From Anthoceros angustus (Eukaryota > Streptophyta > Anthocerotopsida > Anthocerotales > Anthocerotaceae): a stretch of DNA of 64,000 nucleotides. Position numbers and translations under genes: made by a program. The notes under the pieces are model-generated. The model searched no databases. It was not told the origin of the DNA and saw only the letters and a program-made list of their open reading frames with translations. Positions within the stretch are counted from its first letter, which is position 1. Each line of letters opens with the position of its first letter. The DNA lies in contig VJWM01000254.1 of assembly GCA_010909165.1 (NCBI GenBank), forward strand, positions 154,855 through 218,854, written 5' to 3'. Shown here in pieces: positions 43,291 to 55,090 of this stretch.

Positions 43291-44590
43291 TTATTAGTGT
43301 CTTACAGGTTTACTCCATGCCCTTGGTCTTCGTAGTGTGTGGGGCCCTCAAGATTACAAACTTCGATTGTAAAACAGGGAAGGAGCACCGCTGGTATGGT
43401 TGAACATCCTAGTTTAGGGCTATGAACTGAACTAAAATGATCCTAAACTAGGTTGATCCCATCCATAATCATTTTGGTCAGGATGGCCAACCATGAGTCC
43501 GTTCAGGTTCATATTATGATATTGATAGAGACAATAAAACCTTATTCATCGTATCAATATTTGATGTATTTCATCGTTTGGTCCACAAGGAAGAAGGAAA
43601 AGAAAAATCCTCCCAAAATATTTGTTACCCTAGAACATACACACTCCTAGGTTACCTACTTGCTTGAATGTCCTTTACGTACATATCTTTATGTGGTAAT
43701 TGTACATACATATTTGTTTCGTAGAGTTGGAGTTTGTGCATTTTGGGGCATCTTCGACACTAGGGATAGGTAAGCCCTTTTATGTCCATAATATTCCGGG
43801 AGTAGTAGGTAGTTTCAAGATAGGTGATTGCGGGGCTAGTCCCCCTTGGCCTGGTGTCCTCAAGAGGATCGTTCCCTGTGTCTAGCTAGGGGTAGATGGG
43901 ATTTCCCATCTCTTTTTCTTACACAAAGTCTCAATTTCCTAATTTTGGGATATTATGTTTTGTATAATTTAGAAAACTTGCACCCATGATGTATACATTC
44001 TGTGCCCATATTATGTGCATGGACTACTTCCACCTTGATATTATGCACCTGCACTACTTCCACCCTAATAAATACTGCTTGGACTACTTGTATCGTGGAT
44101 GTACATATGCCTTGCCCACAGAAGTAGTGCACCCTTATATTACCCGATATGAATACTACCTGGACTACTTGCAATGGGAAAGTACATATGTCTTGCCCAC
44201 GACGAGACACAATACTACCTGGACTACTTGCAATGGGAAAGTACATATGTCTTGCCCACGACGGAGACACAGTATCCATGAAGCGCATCTTGACCTAAAC
44301 TCCGTACAGCATAAACGTATTTGTTTATTATATCTTATCAATTTATGTACTTATGTATTTGGAGACCAACATTTTTGACTTAGATTTGTTCAGCTAGTAC
44401 AACCCAATGAACCAATCATCCAATTCCTAGAGTTCTTCTGCCTATGTGAGCAATATGTACATTTTATTATCCTTGAAGACAAGTGGAGATACTGCCTACA
44501 TAAAACCTGCATATGCATTGGTGAGCGGCTGAGAACAAGTCATACAAAGACAGCACGGAGGCCAGAGATACTAGGTTCATACATAACGTT
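43291..44590. other. Intergenic spacer between transposon copy 3 and RSH1
   Basis: The start (43310-43370) resembles the sequence left of copy 3 and around the copia insertion: CATGCCCT-GGTCT...GGGCCCTC...ATTACAAAC. An 11-bp-arm inverted repeat lies at 43409-43419/43442-43452. No gene seen. Confidence 0.5.
44136..44275 (+). repeat. ~60-bp tandem repeat
   Basis: Two near-identical units with ACTACCTGGACTACTTGCAA and ACATATGTCTTGCCCACGACG, preceded by more diverged units from about 44030. Confidence 0.85.
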
Positions 44591-45383
44591 GCGGCTCCTA
44601 CCTCACCTCACACGCGTTATCCAAGGGAGGCCCAAATCGCGGTGCCGATTTGTCTCCCTTGGGCCCGACCCGGTCTGGTGCAGTCCGTTCTGGCCTGGCC
44701 TGGCGGAGGAATATCTTCGAATGCTGCAACTGGGCAGAGCTGCTGCGGACGGATGGCCCGATCGTCTTCACCGGCACCTGGACTTCGAACGACACTGACG
44801 CTCACTTCCACTCCCTGCATGTTTCCTGCCGTACCGGCCCATCAACCTCGACTTGCGCAGCAGCAGCAGAAGCAACTGCAGCAGCAGCAGAAGCAATTGC
44901 AGCAGCAGAAGCAACAGCAACAGCTACAGCAACAATTGGGATCTCACGCACTCTAGCTTCCTTCAATCGCAAACAGCCACAGCAGGGGGGTCTCATTGCA
45001 GGAGCGGCAAGAGCAGGGCAAGGGCAAGGGCACGGGCAAGTGCTCAGCAGCTCGGGCAAGGAGGAATTGGTCGCTTATCATCGGGGCCCGGGGGGCCTGA
45101 ATTGCAGGGCGCATCGCCTCGCCTGGAACTGGGATGGGCTAGCTGAGGAGCTATGATGCATGACGCCACTTGCAGCTCCCTCCCCGACCGGGCTTCTCCT
45201 CCTGCACCCTAAGCCCAGGACCCCATGGCCGCAGCACCAGGTCAGTCGTGAGCTGAGCTGGATTGCTGCCGTTTCCGCTGCCGCATTGGCGTGTGCATTG
45301 CCTTGGGAATTGCGTGTGGTGCACGCGCAGATGAGGTTTTCTGTGAGGTTGGTGTGACGTTTGGTGCTTGCTTGGCAGCGCAT
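44591..45383 (+). promoter_or_regulatory. Upstream region and probable 5' UTR of RSH1, with CAG/CAA tract
   Basis: A CAG/CAA/GAAG tract spans about 44858-44936. A possible 5' UTR intron ends at GCTTGGCAG (45379), five bases before the chosen RSH1 start; a donor CACCAG/GTCAGT lies at about 45240. No TATA box was assigned. The longer open frames here follow the repeat composition. Confidence 0.45.
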
Positions 45384-48300
45384 ATGAAGACATTGGGGGG
45401 TTGGAAATTCATCCAGCCTCTCTTGGCCAACAGCGAGTGTAGTCACACAACCTGTGCTTGGAAGGCTCCACGAGTGTTGAGCGGATTTCTTGCCAGCACT
45501 ACGCAGCCCGCCCTCCCCAAGGCCAGGCGATGGCAGAAGTACAGCCACAGGGCGTCTGGCAGTGATATGGTTCAGGATGAAGACGTAAGCTCATTGCTCA
45601 TCGCGCCGCATTGTGCAAGCCACTGGTAGCTTATGGTAACCAATGCCTTGGGGGTATCTGCTTTCAACAGATTCCTTTCGGAGGATGCAACTCCGGTTTC
45701 TGCCCTCGCGCCTCTCCTTATCAGAAAATTGGGAACACGAGATCCAGGAGCAGGAGAGGCATTCGGGTGGCGTGTGGAGTGCAAAGCAGTGAAGCTGCAT
45801 CTGAGGATTATAACCACATCACCCCCATTTTTCTGTGGAAGGTAAGGGTGCCCAGACTAATCACAGTAGAATTTACATCAAGAATTCTTCTCAACACCTT
45901 GTTTGTGTCTTCACGCTCGTCCTCGGTAGTTTCCGATGCGTCAGTCAATTTACTGATATGGCTGTCATACTTTTCATTTTGCAGGATCTGCACCCAACAG
46001 TCAGTTATCTCTCTCTTGCTCAGCTTGGGATGGTGAAGGATGCGTTGAAGGTAGCTCCACCCCACCCTCAATGGTCATTTACGTCTAACTGTTTGTTGTT
46101 TCTCTTGTCCAAGCAACTTCTCTTGCATTTGTATGTGTTTTCCGGGTCTGTTTCGCACTATGAAAATTCCTTTCTGTATCCAGCTCGCATTTCAAGCTCA
46201 TGATGGTCAGAAGCGTAAAAGTGGGGAGCCTTACATCATTCACCCTGTTGAAGTTGCTCGAATCCTGGGAGAACTGGTAGGAAGTTTGAATGCCATTGAG
46301 CAAACAGTGGTCCTTGATTGAGTGCAAACTTAAGCATCATGATGTTGGGCATGTCCTTTTACATTTGGCAATGACTCTGGCAGAAAGAAACGAGTTATGG
46401 GATCTTGCTTTCACAATTATCATTTGTGGTGTTATTCAAATCTTTTTCAGCTTCAAGCTTGCTGTGTAGATGCTGGTTCTGGCCTTTCCTGCGTCTCCCA
46501 ATGTGCCCTCTGGAAAATTTATCAGACAGCATGTCCGCCTTTGCCTTTACATGTGTGTTTCTTTGCTCACAGGAAATGGACTGGGAGACTATAGTTGCTG
46601 GTCTGCTACACGACACCGTAGAAGATACAACGTTAGTATCCTTTGAAATGATTGAAGAGCGGTTTGGACCTGTTGTTCGACGCATCGTTGAGGGGGAAAC
46701 GAAGGTGAGTATGGTGAAGTATGGTTCAAGACAGTCCATCATGGGAATTGTGAGTGGTATTGTTTTCCTGATATGGGTCTCATTGCAGGTGTCTAAACTT
46801 GGGAAGATGAAATGCCCAAATTCAGAGTCAGCAGCGCGTGATGTTAAGGCTGATGACTTGAGACAGATGTTTCTTGCAATGACTGAAGAGGTAGGTATTA
46901 CTCGGTTAAGAGTTGAGACCTCGTAACTCTTCCAGCTGCATTAAACGATCACTTGTAAGGCAAGCAGCCAGAGGACTTAGCCAAGTGCTTTCCTCATGAT
47001 GGAAATGAGCAGGACTGACTTTTCATGCTCAAACTGCATTGTATTGCGCAGGTTCGGGTGATAATTGTCAAACTAGCAGACAGGCTGCATAATATGAGGA
47101 CATTACAGCACATGCCTCCTCACAAACAGGTTCTATAGCTTTAACCTGGCTAGCAGCAGTCTGGTGTCAAGTGTTGTCTAATTGGTTCTTGTTTGTTGAG
47201 CAATCGCAGTGGTTGTGCAGCGCCATATTGCCATGGAGACTCTGCAAGTCTTTGCACCTTTAGCAAGGTTGTTAGGAATGCATCGTATCAAGGTTTGGAA
47301 ATGCTTCTAACACTCATCGAGTACATTCCGAATTAGGTCTATTTGTCACCTATTGGAACTCATCTTCAGCATCTTTTATGTGTGCAGTCTGAATTGGAGG
47401 ATTTGTCCTTCATGTATGCATTCCCTGATGACTATCGTGATTTAAAATGGCGTGTGGATACATTATGTAAAGAGCAAGAAGAAGTTGTTTCTGAGGTAAT
47501 TCAAAGAAATCTTTGGGTTTTATCTGCGGAGCACTTTTGTGGTTGGTGTGAGGATAGCATAAATTTCTACTTGGCTACTCTGAACATCCACTGCTGCAGG
47601 CTAAGAAGGTACTGCAGCGGAGAATCGCTAAAGATCAGTTCCTAAGCTTTGTGACATCGGAAGTGAAAGTCATTTCATCCTGCAAAGAGTTATACAGGTT
47701 TGTGCATGAAGGGGTGTGCCTTTGTAAAGTACGGGATGGAGGGTGATTTGGCAAAGGCTGCTGATGGTTGGTGTTCATGTCGGATACGTGTCGGACATCT
47801 GATTGTTGGCTTTCTTGCTTTTGCAGTATTTACAAGAAGATGCAAGAAAGCAAGTGTTCAGTGGATGAGATAAGAGATATTGCACAGGTTAGCAAGTCTT
47901 TCTCCGTCTTGAGTAAGTTGTCCAGTTATAGAAGTTATTTCCTGCCTGGTAAGCTGACTTCGTTGTGTGTGCCTCCTGATCAGCTACGAATGATTTTGAT
48001 CATGAAACCTGGGACCGCGGTGGGTCCTCTCTGTACTTCTCAACAGGTACTTGGCTGGTCCTGAATTCTTCTGCAGCAATCTTGTTACATATGTCTGCAC
48101 GGACTCAATTGGCAGCAGGGTTGAAGCTTCTGCTTGTCTCTAATTTGTGAAAATCTCCATTATGAAGGTCTGTTACCACTTGCTGGGGTTGGTACATGCA
48201 ATGTGGCCGCCTGTACCTCAAACTGTAAGAACAAAGAACTGGACACACAGCTCGGTTGCTGCTTCTGTGAACTGGTGAAAGACAGTTGCACGTAAGGAAG

Positions 48301-50781
48301 ACCCTCTCTTTAATGTTTTGGGATTTGTCATCCACAGATGAAGGACTACATAGCAACACCAAAGCCTAATGGCTATCAGAGTCTTCACACAACTGTCATA
48401 CCTTTTGGCTCAAAGACATTCTTTCCGTTAGAAATTCAGGTACACGTAACTCTATTGCACCTAAAGAAATGGTTGGATGTTCAAGTGATTTGTAGATTGA
48501 TTTTGTCATTATTCTGCAGATTCGTACAGAAGAAATGGATAAACTTGCAGAATGGGGCATTGCGGCACTGCATAGTGGCAAGTGGGTGGAGCCTTGTGAT
48601 TCAGGCATGTACCAGAGGAATGCAGGGTCTGTAATCACTGGGCCTGGAACTGGGAACACTTTAACTGTCAGACATTCAACAAGCAGAGGCAGTGGCAGCT
48701 TTTTGAATGATGCTGACATAGCCCGCAGGGTAGGCAGCCTATCGGCAGAGCTCCACACATCAGCTGATGCATGTCTAGCCGATTGAGTAGCTTGACGGTT
48801 CAGTGTGTGAAGTCTAGGAATTTGTCTGCAGTCAAAAACTGGGGCCACCAGTCAGGATGCTGTTGAATTAAGTGTGAATAAATTATGTGATTGTTCAGGT
48901 AAGCTGGCTGAACTCCATTCGAGAATGGCAAGAGGAGTTCGTTGGCAACATGACCTCACGAGAATTTGTTGACACCATCACTGGTGATCTCCTTGGGAGC
49001 CGGGTCTTTGTGTTCACACCAAAAGGGGAGGTGCGGACCATCCTTACTTATGCCATACTCGTTTTCTTCTGAAGAAATCTGAGATTTAAGGTTGCTACGT
49101 GGGGTCAAGAAGGTATTTGCGGTGATTATTTGAGCTCCTTGATCTTGGCAGGTGAAAAATCTTCCAAAGGGAGCGACTGTCGTGGACTATGCTTATCAAA
49201 TACACACAGATGTTGGGAATCGCATGATAGCTGCAAAGGTCGCTATGAGTCTACCCATCAGTCAGTGTTTGCGTCTGCTCTGGTTCCCCCTGTATCTCTG
49301 TTTCACGTGTGACAGCTCTCTTGTGTCTGCAGGTCAATGGGCATTTGGTTTCTCCAACTCATACACTAGCAAATGCTGAAGTTGTGGAGATCGTAACATA
49401 TGATGTAAGTGACTAAAGGATTAGCTTCTAAGAGGTTACACATGCAGAACTTGGCAGGTTTGATTTGCATGATCAGGAAGTAAGTCATGTTGATATTGTG
49501 GTTGCTAGACTCAGCTGTTCGGAAGTTCTCTTCTGAGACTGGTGTTTGGCAGGGTGTTTCTACCAAGAGAATGTTTCAGCTCCATCGTCAGTGGCTGGAG
49601 TTTGCGAAGACAAGGAGTGCTCGGCATAAGTTGACAAAGGTTCGAGGCTGCCCTTTCGAACGTTTTGCAACCTTTATCCAGCATATGGTTCAGCTGGCTG
49701 AGATTGCATTACTTTCAATATCTTGCAGTTCTTGAGGGAGCAAGCTGCCCTGGTTGCTGATGAGATAACAGCGGAATCAGTAAAAGCTTTCGTATCTGAC
49801 ATGGAAGAGAACGTTCAAGGATCTCCTGACACTGAAGTTACTCAGCAAGCTCCTAATGTTTGGTTGACAAGTCCTATGCTAAGGTCAACAGCTATCTTGT
49901 TTGGCGAGGAGATCTACAAGAAATTTCCTGTCCCAACCTACCTTCGGTCAAATGGCACTGGTCCACAGGGTGCGGAGACTGGGAAGCCCATCACATATGT
50001 GAATGGCAGTGCCAACAAAGCTGCTGAACAGCGGGCAGTTAAGCTGTGCTCAGGACCTGGCAAATTGCTGCAAAATAGCAAGGCTGAATGTCATGATGCC
50101 ACAAAGAATGTGGTTAAGGTAGATGATAATGCAAAGTCGAGTATAGATCTCTGGAGAAGTGGGAGAATTGCGATGTGGGAGGGGTCTGGAACTTTCCTTT
50201 CGGTACACTGGTTCAGTATTTGCTGCATGGATCGTAAGAGTAAGCAGCTCACATGTCGTTGACTCCTTAAGTTCTTGATATCAAGAGCCCGACTTCACCT
50301 GTTGATTTGGTCGCCCTTTTACAGGCATGTTGGCGGAAGTGACAGCTGTTCTTGGAGCTGCCGGCATTCTCATCTGTGCTTGTGCAGTAAGTCTGGGCTA
50401 CATTTTTTCGTTTGGCCTTGGAAGGATCAGCATGGTCACAGTTATCCGCCTCATGTTTGTTCTTTCCATGTTGTAGGCTGAGACCGATAGACTGCGGGGC
50501 ATTGGAATCATGCTGTTCCACATAGAAGCTACTGACGAGCATCTGGTGAGTCAACCTTTGTCAATGTTTTCAAGGACAAGTCCACAAGGCTGCCTTTTTA
50601 TTGTGACATGCGTGGTGGAGGGCAAAGGTTCGTCTCCCTGGTTATTCGGTTGCGTCTCCACTTACTGTGCTCTTGTGTGCAGGTGGATGCATGTTCCAGT
50701 GTTGATAAAATCGAAGGTGTGTTGGATTGGGCAGTAGGTTGTAGTTGGCAAAATCCTCGGAGGTTTATTAGTACAACATAG
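45384..50781 (+). CDS. RSH1: RSH1-type (p)ppGpp hydrolase with inactive synthetase domain, chloroplast
   Basis: 23 exons joining in frame to 910 aa (Arabidopsis RSH1 is ~884): 45384-45584, 45671-45841, 45985-46050, 46184-46276, 46573-46704, 46789-46890, 47052-47129, 47221-47292, 47388-47495, 47600-47697, 47827-47887, 47984-48046, 48168-48224, 48338-48439, 48520-48729, 48899-49030, 49152-49238, 49333-49404, 49553-49639, 49729-50239, 50325-50386, 50477-50545, 50683-50781. N-terminal [17 protein letters not shown] is RSH1-specific. HD hydrolase: [29 protein letters not shown] (His190-Asp191), [13 protein letters not shown] (~261-273), all intact. Synthetase remnant: GRPK-YSIY is SSCKELYSIY (Ser367 at the essential Gly) and D-x-x-G-L-R is RDIAQLRM, so synthesis is not expected. 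TGS ~574-635 ([21 protein letters not shown]), ACT ~825-905 ([14 protein letters not shown]). Start chosen after a splice-acceptor-like site; an ATG at 45291 is in frame. Donors at 47130, 49239 and 49640 are weak. Confidence 0.93.
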
Positions 50782-51692
50782 TTTTGGCTTCTCCCGTCTC
50801 TCTTGTTCGTAAACCCTCATACTTCATAACCTCGTCTGTGGTGTTCGTAAACCTGAAATGACCTTGGTTTCGTGCGCGACTTCCGTTCTGTGTGAGGTGG
50901 AATTCTCTACAAGAACATAAATCCTTCATGTGCCAGTGTCGCAGCGGTTATGATCGTCAGCAAGTGACTGCACAAACCTGGTCACCGAAGCCCTGCCCCG
51001 CGAAAGAACGATTTAACTTGGACGTCTTCAACGGAGGGTGTCTGTCGGACCACACTCCCTGGCCGACGAACCCTCGTTCGGCGGAAGGACCCTTGAACTT
51101 CGACGTTTTCAACGAAGGACGAGTGTCTATCGGACCACATTCCCCGGCGAACAGAAAGTCTTTTCACCGGCCTGACCGGGGACGGGGCATTGCCGCTTTC
51201 CCTATCCACTGCCTCGCTCATCAACCGGCTTCCGGACTTGCCGGTTTCGGGGGAGAGACTTTGATCCGGATCCCGATCCCACGGCGCAGCAGGACAAGTT
51301 TTTTCCACACGCGATGATGTAAAATTGCAGAAATCCTGACCTGACTGACCCGGTTGTCCGTGCCTCGCGTGACTGCTCGGTCACCCTGCAAAACCGTTGT
51401 TATTCCACAACGGGGTTTGGTATTCCCTGCTAATTTCGCGACAGGACAGTCGACAGTGCAGGATTTGTGATTCATGGAGCGGTTCTTGTGCCCTGCTGAT
51501 TTCAAGTTCAAGTCGGGTCGCTGTTCACGCACTTGGACTCTGCTGCCACCGACCGGTTTTCGTTGGCTGCGGCAGCTGCAGCAGCTGCAGCGAATTTGAG
51601 GTCAACCTTGCATATCGCACCTATTGGTTAAACAATGGCCAGCTTCAAGTGATCAGCAGCGGAGGTCCGGGGTCTGGACATTCTCGATGTGA
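50782..51692. other. 3' flank of RSH1, no gene seen
   Basis: Short overlapping frames only. A small imperfect direct repeat with AACTT(G/C)GACGT(C/T)TTCAACG(G/A)A occurs at 51015 and 51093. No recognisable coding sequence. Confidence 0.4.
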
Positions 51693-51885
51693 GTGGCGAT
51701 GGTCTCATATGTGGCTCTTGTAGCCATGCTATCATGTCTTATTCTCTTGCGACTGCCTGCTGTAGATGCGGACGACTTTAGAGTGGAGTGGAACGATCCG
51801 CATCTGATCATGAACCTCCATACCCACGGCCGAATCGTGGCACCTAAATCATATCCCCCGGTAGTTTTGGGCTTCCACCATATGT
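51693..51885 (+). CDS. Possible first exon of a secreted protein, downstream exons missing
   Basis: Not recognised. The frame opens with MAMVSYVALVAMLSCLILL, a hydrophobic signal-peptide-like stretch ending near AVDA, then an acidic segment DDFRVEWNDPHLIMNLHTHG. A canonical donor GTGAGT follows the CATAT at 51885. The next 800 bp are AT rich with no matching exon, so the gene is either truncated by later insertions or spurious. Confidence 0.3.
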
Positions 51886-52949
51886 GAGTTTCATGCTTCT
51901 CAACAACACAAAACTACATGTTAGTGAGGTCCACGTAAGTTCTCTTGCGTGGATCTTTATGTTACACCGTACTAGTCATTTTAATAATTGGAGTGAAGAT
52001 AATTTTTATATTAGGATCTTATTTCCCACCGTATAAGTTATTTTAATACTAAAGATAATCTGAGTTATTTTTTATCACTTATAGAGGAGTTTATCAAGGA
52101 AAAAAAAAGGAGTGAGATTTGCGAAGGTCCCTTTTCGGACAAATGAACGGAATTGGCACAATTTAGTTTCTCTATGGATACTTTGTACGTACTGGTTTTA
52201 TTTCATATGTATTTTATATGTAATAATATATAGAATATATAAAGAGTACAAAAAAAAGACAAAGCTTTTCCTTTATTCACTTTGGTACGCGCTTTGGCAG
52301 CATCTGGGCTATCCTTGGCTTGCAGATGAGCAAGACATTATTGTGCATGCCATGTGGTCCAACCAAGCACACATAGCAGCTTCTCATAGAATTTAGCAGA
52401 TCAGTATTAATATTAGTTTAAAAAAGACAACTATTGATGGATTCAGCAATCTAGAGCTTTAGTCCTTGTTTTTCTTGGTGATAATTTATACTCAAGTTAA
52501 ATTAGAAAAGAGAAAAATCCCTTAAACTGGAATCACAGCACCACATCATCAGCTACGCCTGAAAGAAACTAAACTACATGTTAAATATGAACAACTGGAA
52601 TGGGGTAAAGCCCACAAACGAGTCCAGAAACCGGCTCCAAAAGGCTTCAAACACGCTAGAGTGGGCTAGACTTGCTAGAACCAAGTAACCGTCGGTCCGT
52701 AAGCATCACGAACAACGTTATTGTCCTTGTTTGTATGCTCCTCGTGAACGTGTATATCTCATGATAAAGTAGGTGCTTCAGGCTATGTAGAGATAAATCT
52801 AAAATCAACAAACTTAAGATAAATCTAAAATCAACAAACTTAAACTCTGACCATATGCTCTAATCACCTATACTAATTATGTAGAGATAAATCTAAAATC
52901 AAGAAACTTAAACTCTGATCACCTATGCTAATGATTTCTTGTTCTCGAG
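51886..52949. other. AT-rich spacer
   Basis: No gene seen. A short direct repeat of ATAAATCTAAAATCAACAAA occurs two to three times at 52792-52905. Confidence 0.4.
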
Positions 52950-53930
52950 GAGCTCCTTAAAAAAAGGGATGTAGTACAGCTTCTATAACTGTGATTCTCT
53001 CTGCAGGGTCGAAAGTAAGAAGTTGCTTAAGTAGCGACAAGGCCATAGGATCTGCTGTAGGAAGTCTTTTTGTAAAGAACCTATCTAAGGCTTGAGGAAA
53101 TAAATGTGCAATGCTAAGTTTTTTATAAGTGATTCTTGTTTTTTTCTAGATCTATAGGAATTATTTGTCCTCGTTGTAGTATTTTTGCGAAAATATATCC
53201 TAGACTCCAAATATCAACTCCTGAAGTGTATGTTACGCTAAACTCCTTGGAAAATTCCTCTGAAGCCCTGTAACTGGGAGTTGCAAAGGAGTAACCAGAT
53301 AGCTGCAAAGGGATTTCATATTGATTACTTGGAGTAACATGACCTTCTCCAAAATAACACATTTTAACTAAACCATCAGAATGTACTAATATACTAGGAC
53401 CGTCAATCCTCACCATGTATTCCAGACTCTTACCCAACTTGCCTGCACAGATTTCGAGAACCTAGCTAGTGGTCACCAAAAAGGCTCCTTGGTCTTCAAT
53501 TTATTAGGTCCTATGCAAGTCCCACATTCTCTGCATCCCTTTGGCCCTAAGCACTCGCATAAAAGAAGAGCAACTTGCCTTACAAAGCCCAAAACATTCT
53601 AGTCTATGCCTCCAAAACGGATGCACCGGGCTGCACATGCAACCCTCAAGTGTATTTCCTATGCCTTAGGTAGCTGGAAGGACGAAGGCGGAGTTGAGGA
53701 GTGGACAACCCCGATCCTGCCTTGCTTGAAGGTGACTTTGGAGGCGCCAGAGATCAACATCGATCACATGCAAATATTCTACTACGGTGGAGGATTCGAT
53801 GAAGCAAGTTTTGCTAGTTCCCACATTTTCACTAGTTGTTGAATATACTCCCCCAATAGATCCTTTGCCTAAATATTTTATTACGTGGTATGAAAATTGA
53901 GCACCATAATTTGAAAAATTGATCAATTGA
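52950..53930 (-). pseudogene. MAPK-like kinase pseudogene
   Basis: Minus strand. N-lobe at 53926-53700: YHVIKYLGKGSIGGVYST (glycine loop). After a gap, 53437-53123: PSILVHSDGLVKMCYFGEGH, GYSFATPSYRASEEF, SGVDIWSLGYIFAKIL; then 53100-52955: FPQALDRFFTKRLPTADPMA and LLTFDPAERITVIEAVLHPF, typical of MAP kinases. The HRDLKP catalytic loop is replaced by VRIDGP, DFG by YFG, and the activation-loop TxY is not visible. A stop separates the last two blocks and the middle of the N-lobe is lost. Activity is not expected. It could be a decayed duplicate of a plant MPK; the exact parent cannot be named. Confidence 0.75.
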
Positions 53931-54842
53931 TTATGTAGAACTATTTATGTTTTTTGATGTACCAAAATTGAAAAAGAAAAAAATGGTTTCAAAAACTGCC
54001 AGCAAAGTGAGAAATCATAAAATGAATGCACAACATGCCTTTTTGGTGATAAATATCTTCAAATTTGAAAAGTGCACACATAAGCAACGCGGAAGAAAGC
54101 ACAAGTATTAAAAAATATCTTCAATTGGTGGGAAACACCCATTTTGAAAGTTTTCGAAATCGCATAGTAAGTTTGGTGATCTAAGACAAGCAAGTCCTGG
54201 ATCACAAGTCCTGGATCACCTGGATACCTAAGCTTGATATGCGATTGGTGGTCTTGCACAAATGAACTCATACAAGTGAGTTCTCGTTGAAGTTTAAATA
54301 CTTTCTTGTATTAACACTCAATGTTTTAACTTGACGACCAAACATCCATATATACTAGATAGAGTTCTTCATTAGTTATGAAATTCTTTTTTTTTCAAAA
54401 GTTGGATAATTATTTTTTTAAATAATTTTAATATATATTCGTAAGGTATTTTTATTATATGAATATGATCTTGATTATTATGCTCTCTGCAAAACTATGC
54501 TAATTTCCCTACCCCGAGACTTTGCATAAGCCATTCTTATGTTAGTTAAGTTACATGTTGTTTATGCTAGGTTAACTCACCTATCCCAAGTGATACTATG
54601 TCGTGTTTAGTAAGTCACACTATTCCCCTCCAAAGCCGCACACTTCTTCTCAACTTCATCTCAATTCCTATGAGTTGGAAATTGCCACTCGAAGATACTC
54701 TGAATCTATAGTCACGTTTAACGTACAATTTGCCTTTGTTAATCCCTTCTACATAAATATTTCCTTTTGGACAATGTTAAAAGATTTGAATGACTATCAA
54801 TCAAAATCTATAAAAATCTTCATCATCAAGGATTCTCATCAC
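53931..54842. other. AT-rich spacer
   Basis: Very AT rich, notably 54360-54480. One frame at 54603-54896 overlaps the RSH1-derived segment and was not recognised. Confidence 0.4.
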
Positions 54843-55090
54843 TTGTTCGGGTTCATACAACATGGCCGCCTTTACCTCATACCACAAGAACACTGAATAT
54901 CAGAGCTTGGTTGCTGGTTCTTTTTATGTACACCATCAAAAGACAAAGGGATGTAGGAAGGGCTTCTCGTTCATGTCTCAAATTAGATTTGTCATCTAAA
55001 TATTGAGGCTTTGGTATAGCAACACCAAAGCTTTATCACTATGAGAGTCTTCACACCACTTTCCATACTTTTGGCTCAAAATCACTCTGT
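54843..55090 (+). pseudogene. RSH1 fragment (exons 13-14 with the intron between)
   Basis: Matches RSH1 at about 48175-48417 along its length: CATGGCCGCCTTTACCTCA against RSH1 exon 13, then the intron (AAGAACAC...CAGAGCTTGGTTGCTG), then GATTTGTCATC and GGTATAGCAACACCAAAGC, GAGAGTCTTCACAC, ACTTTTGGCTCAAA against exon 14. Frame is lost. Because the intron is included, this is a DNA-level duplication, not a retrocopy. Confidence 0.85.

Noticed and set aside
44650-45156. Ala/Thr- or Gln-rich frames before RSH1
   Set aside because: They follow the CAG/CAA repeat in three phases; more likely 5' UTR or promoter than a separate gene.
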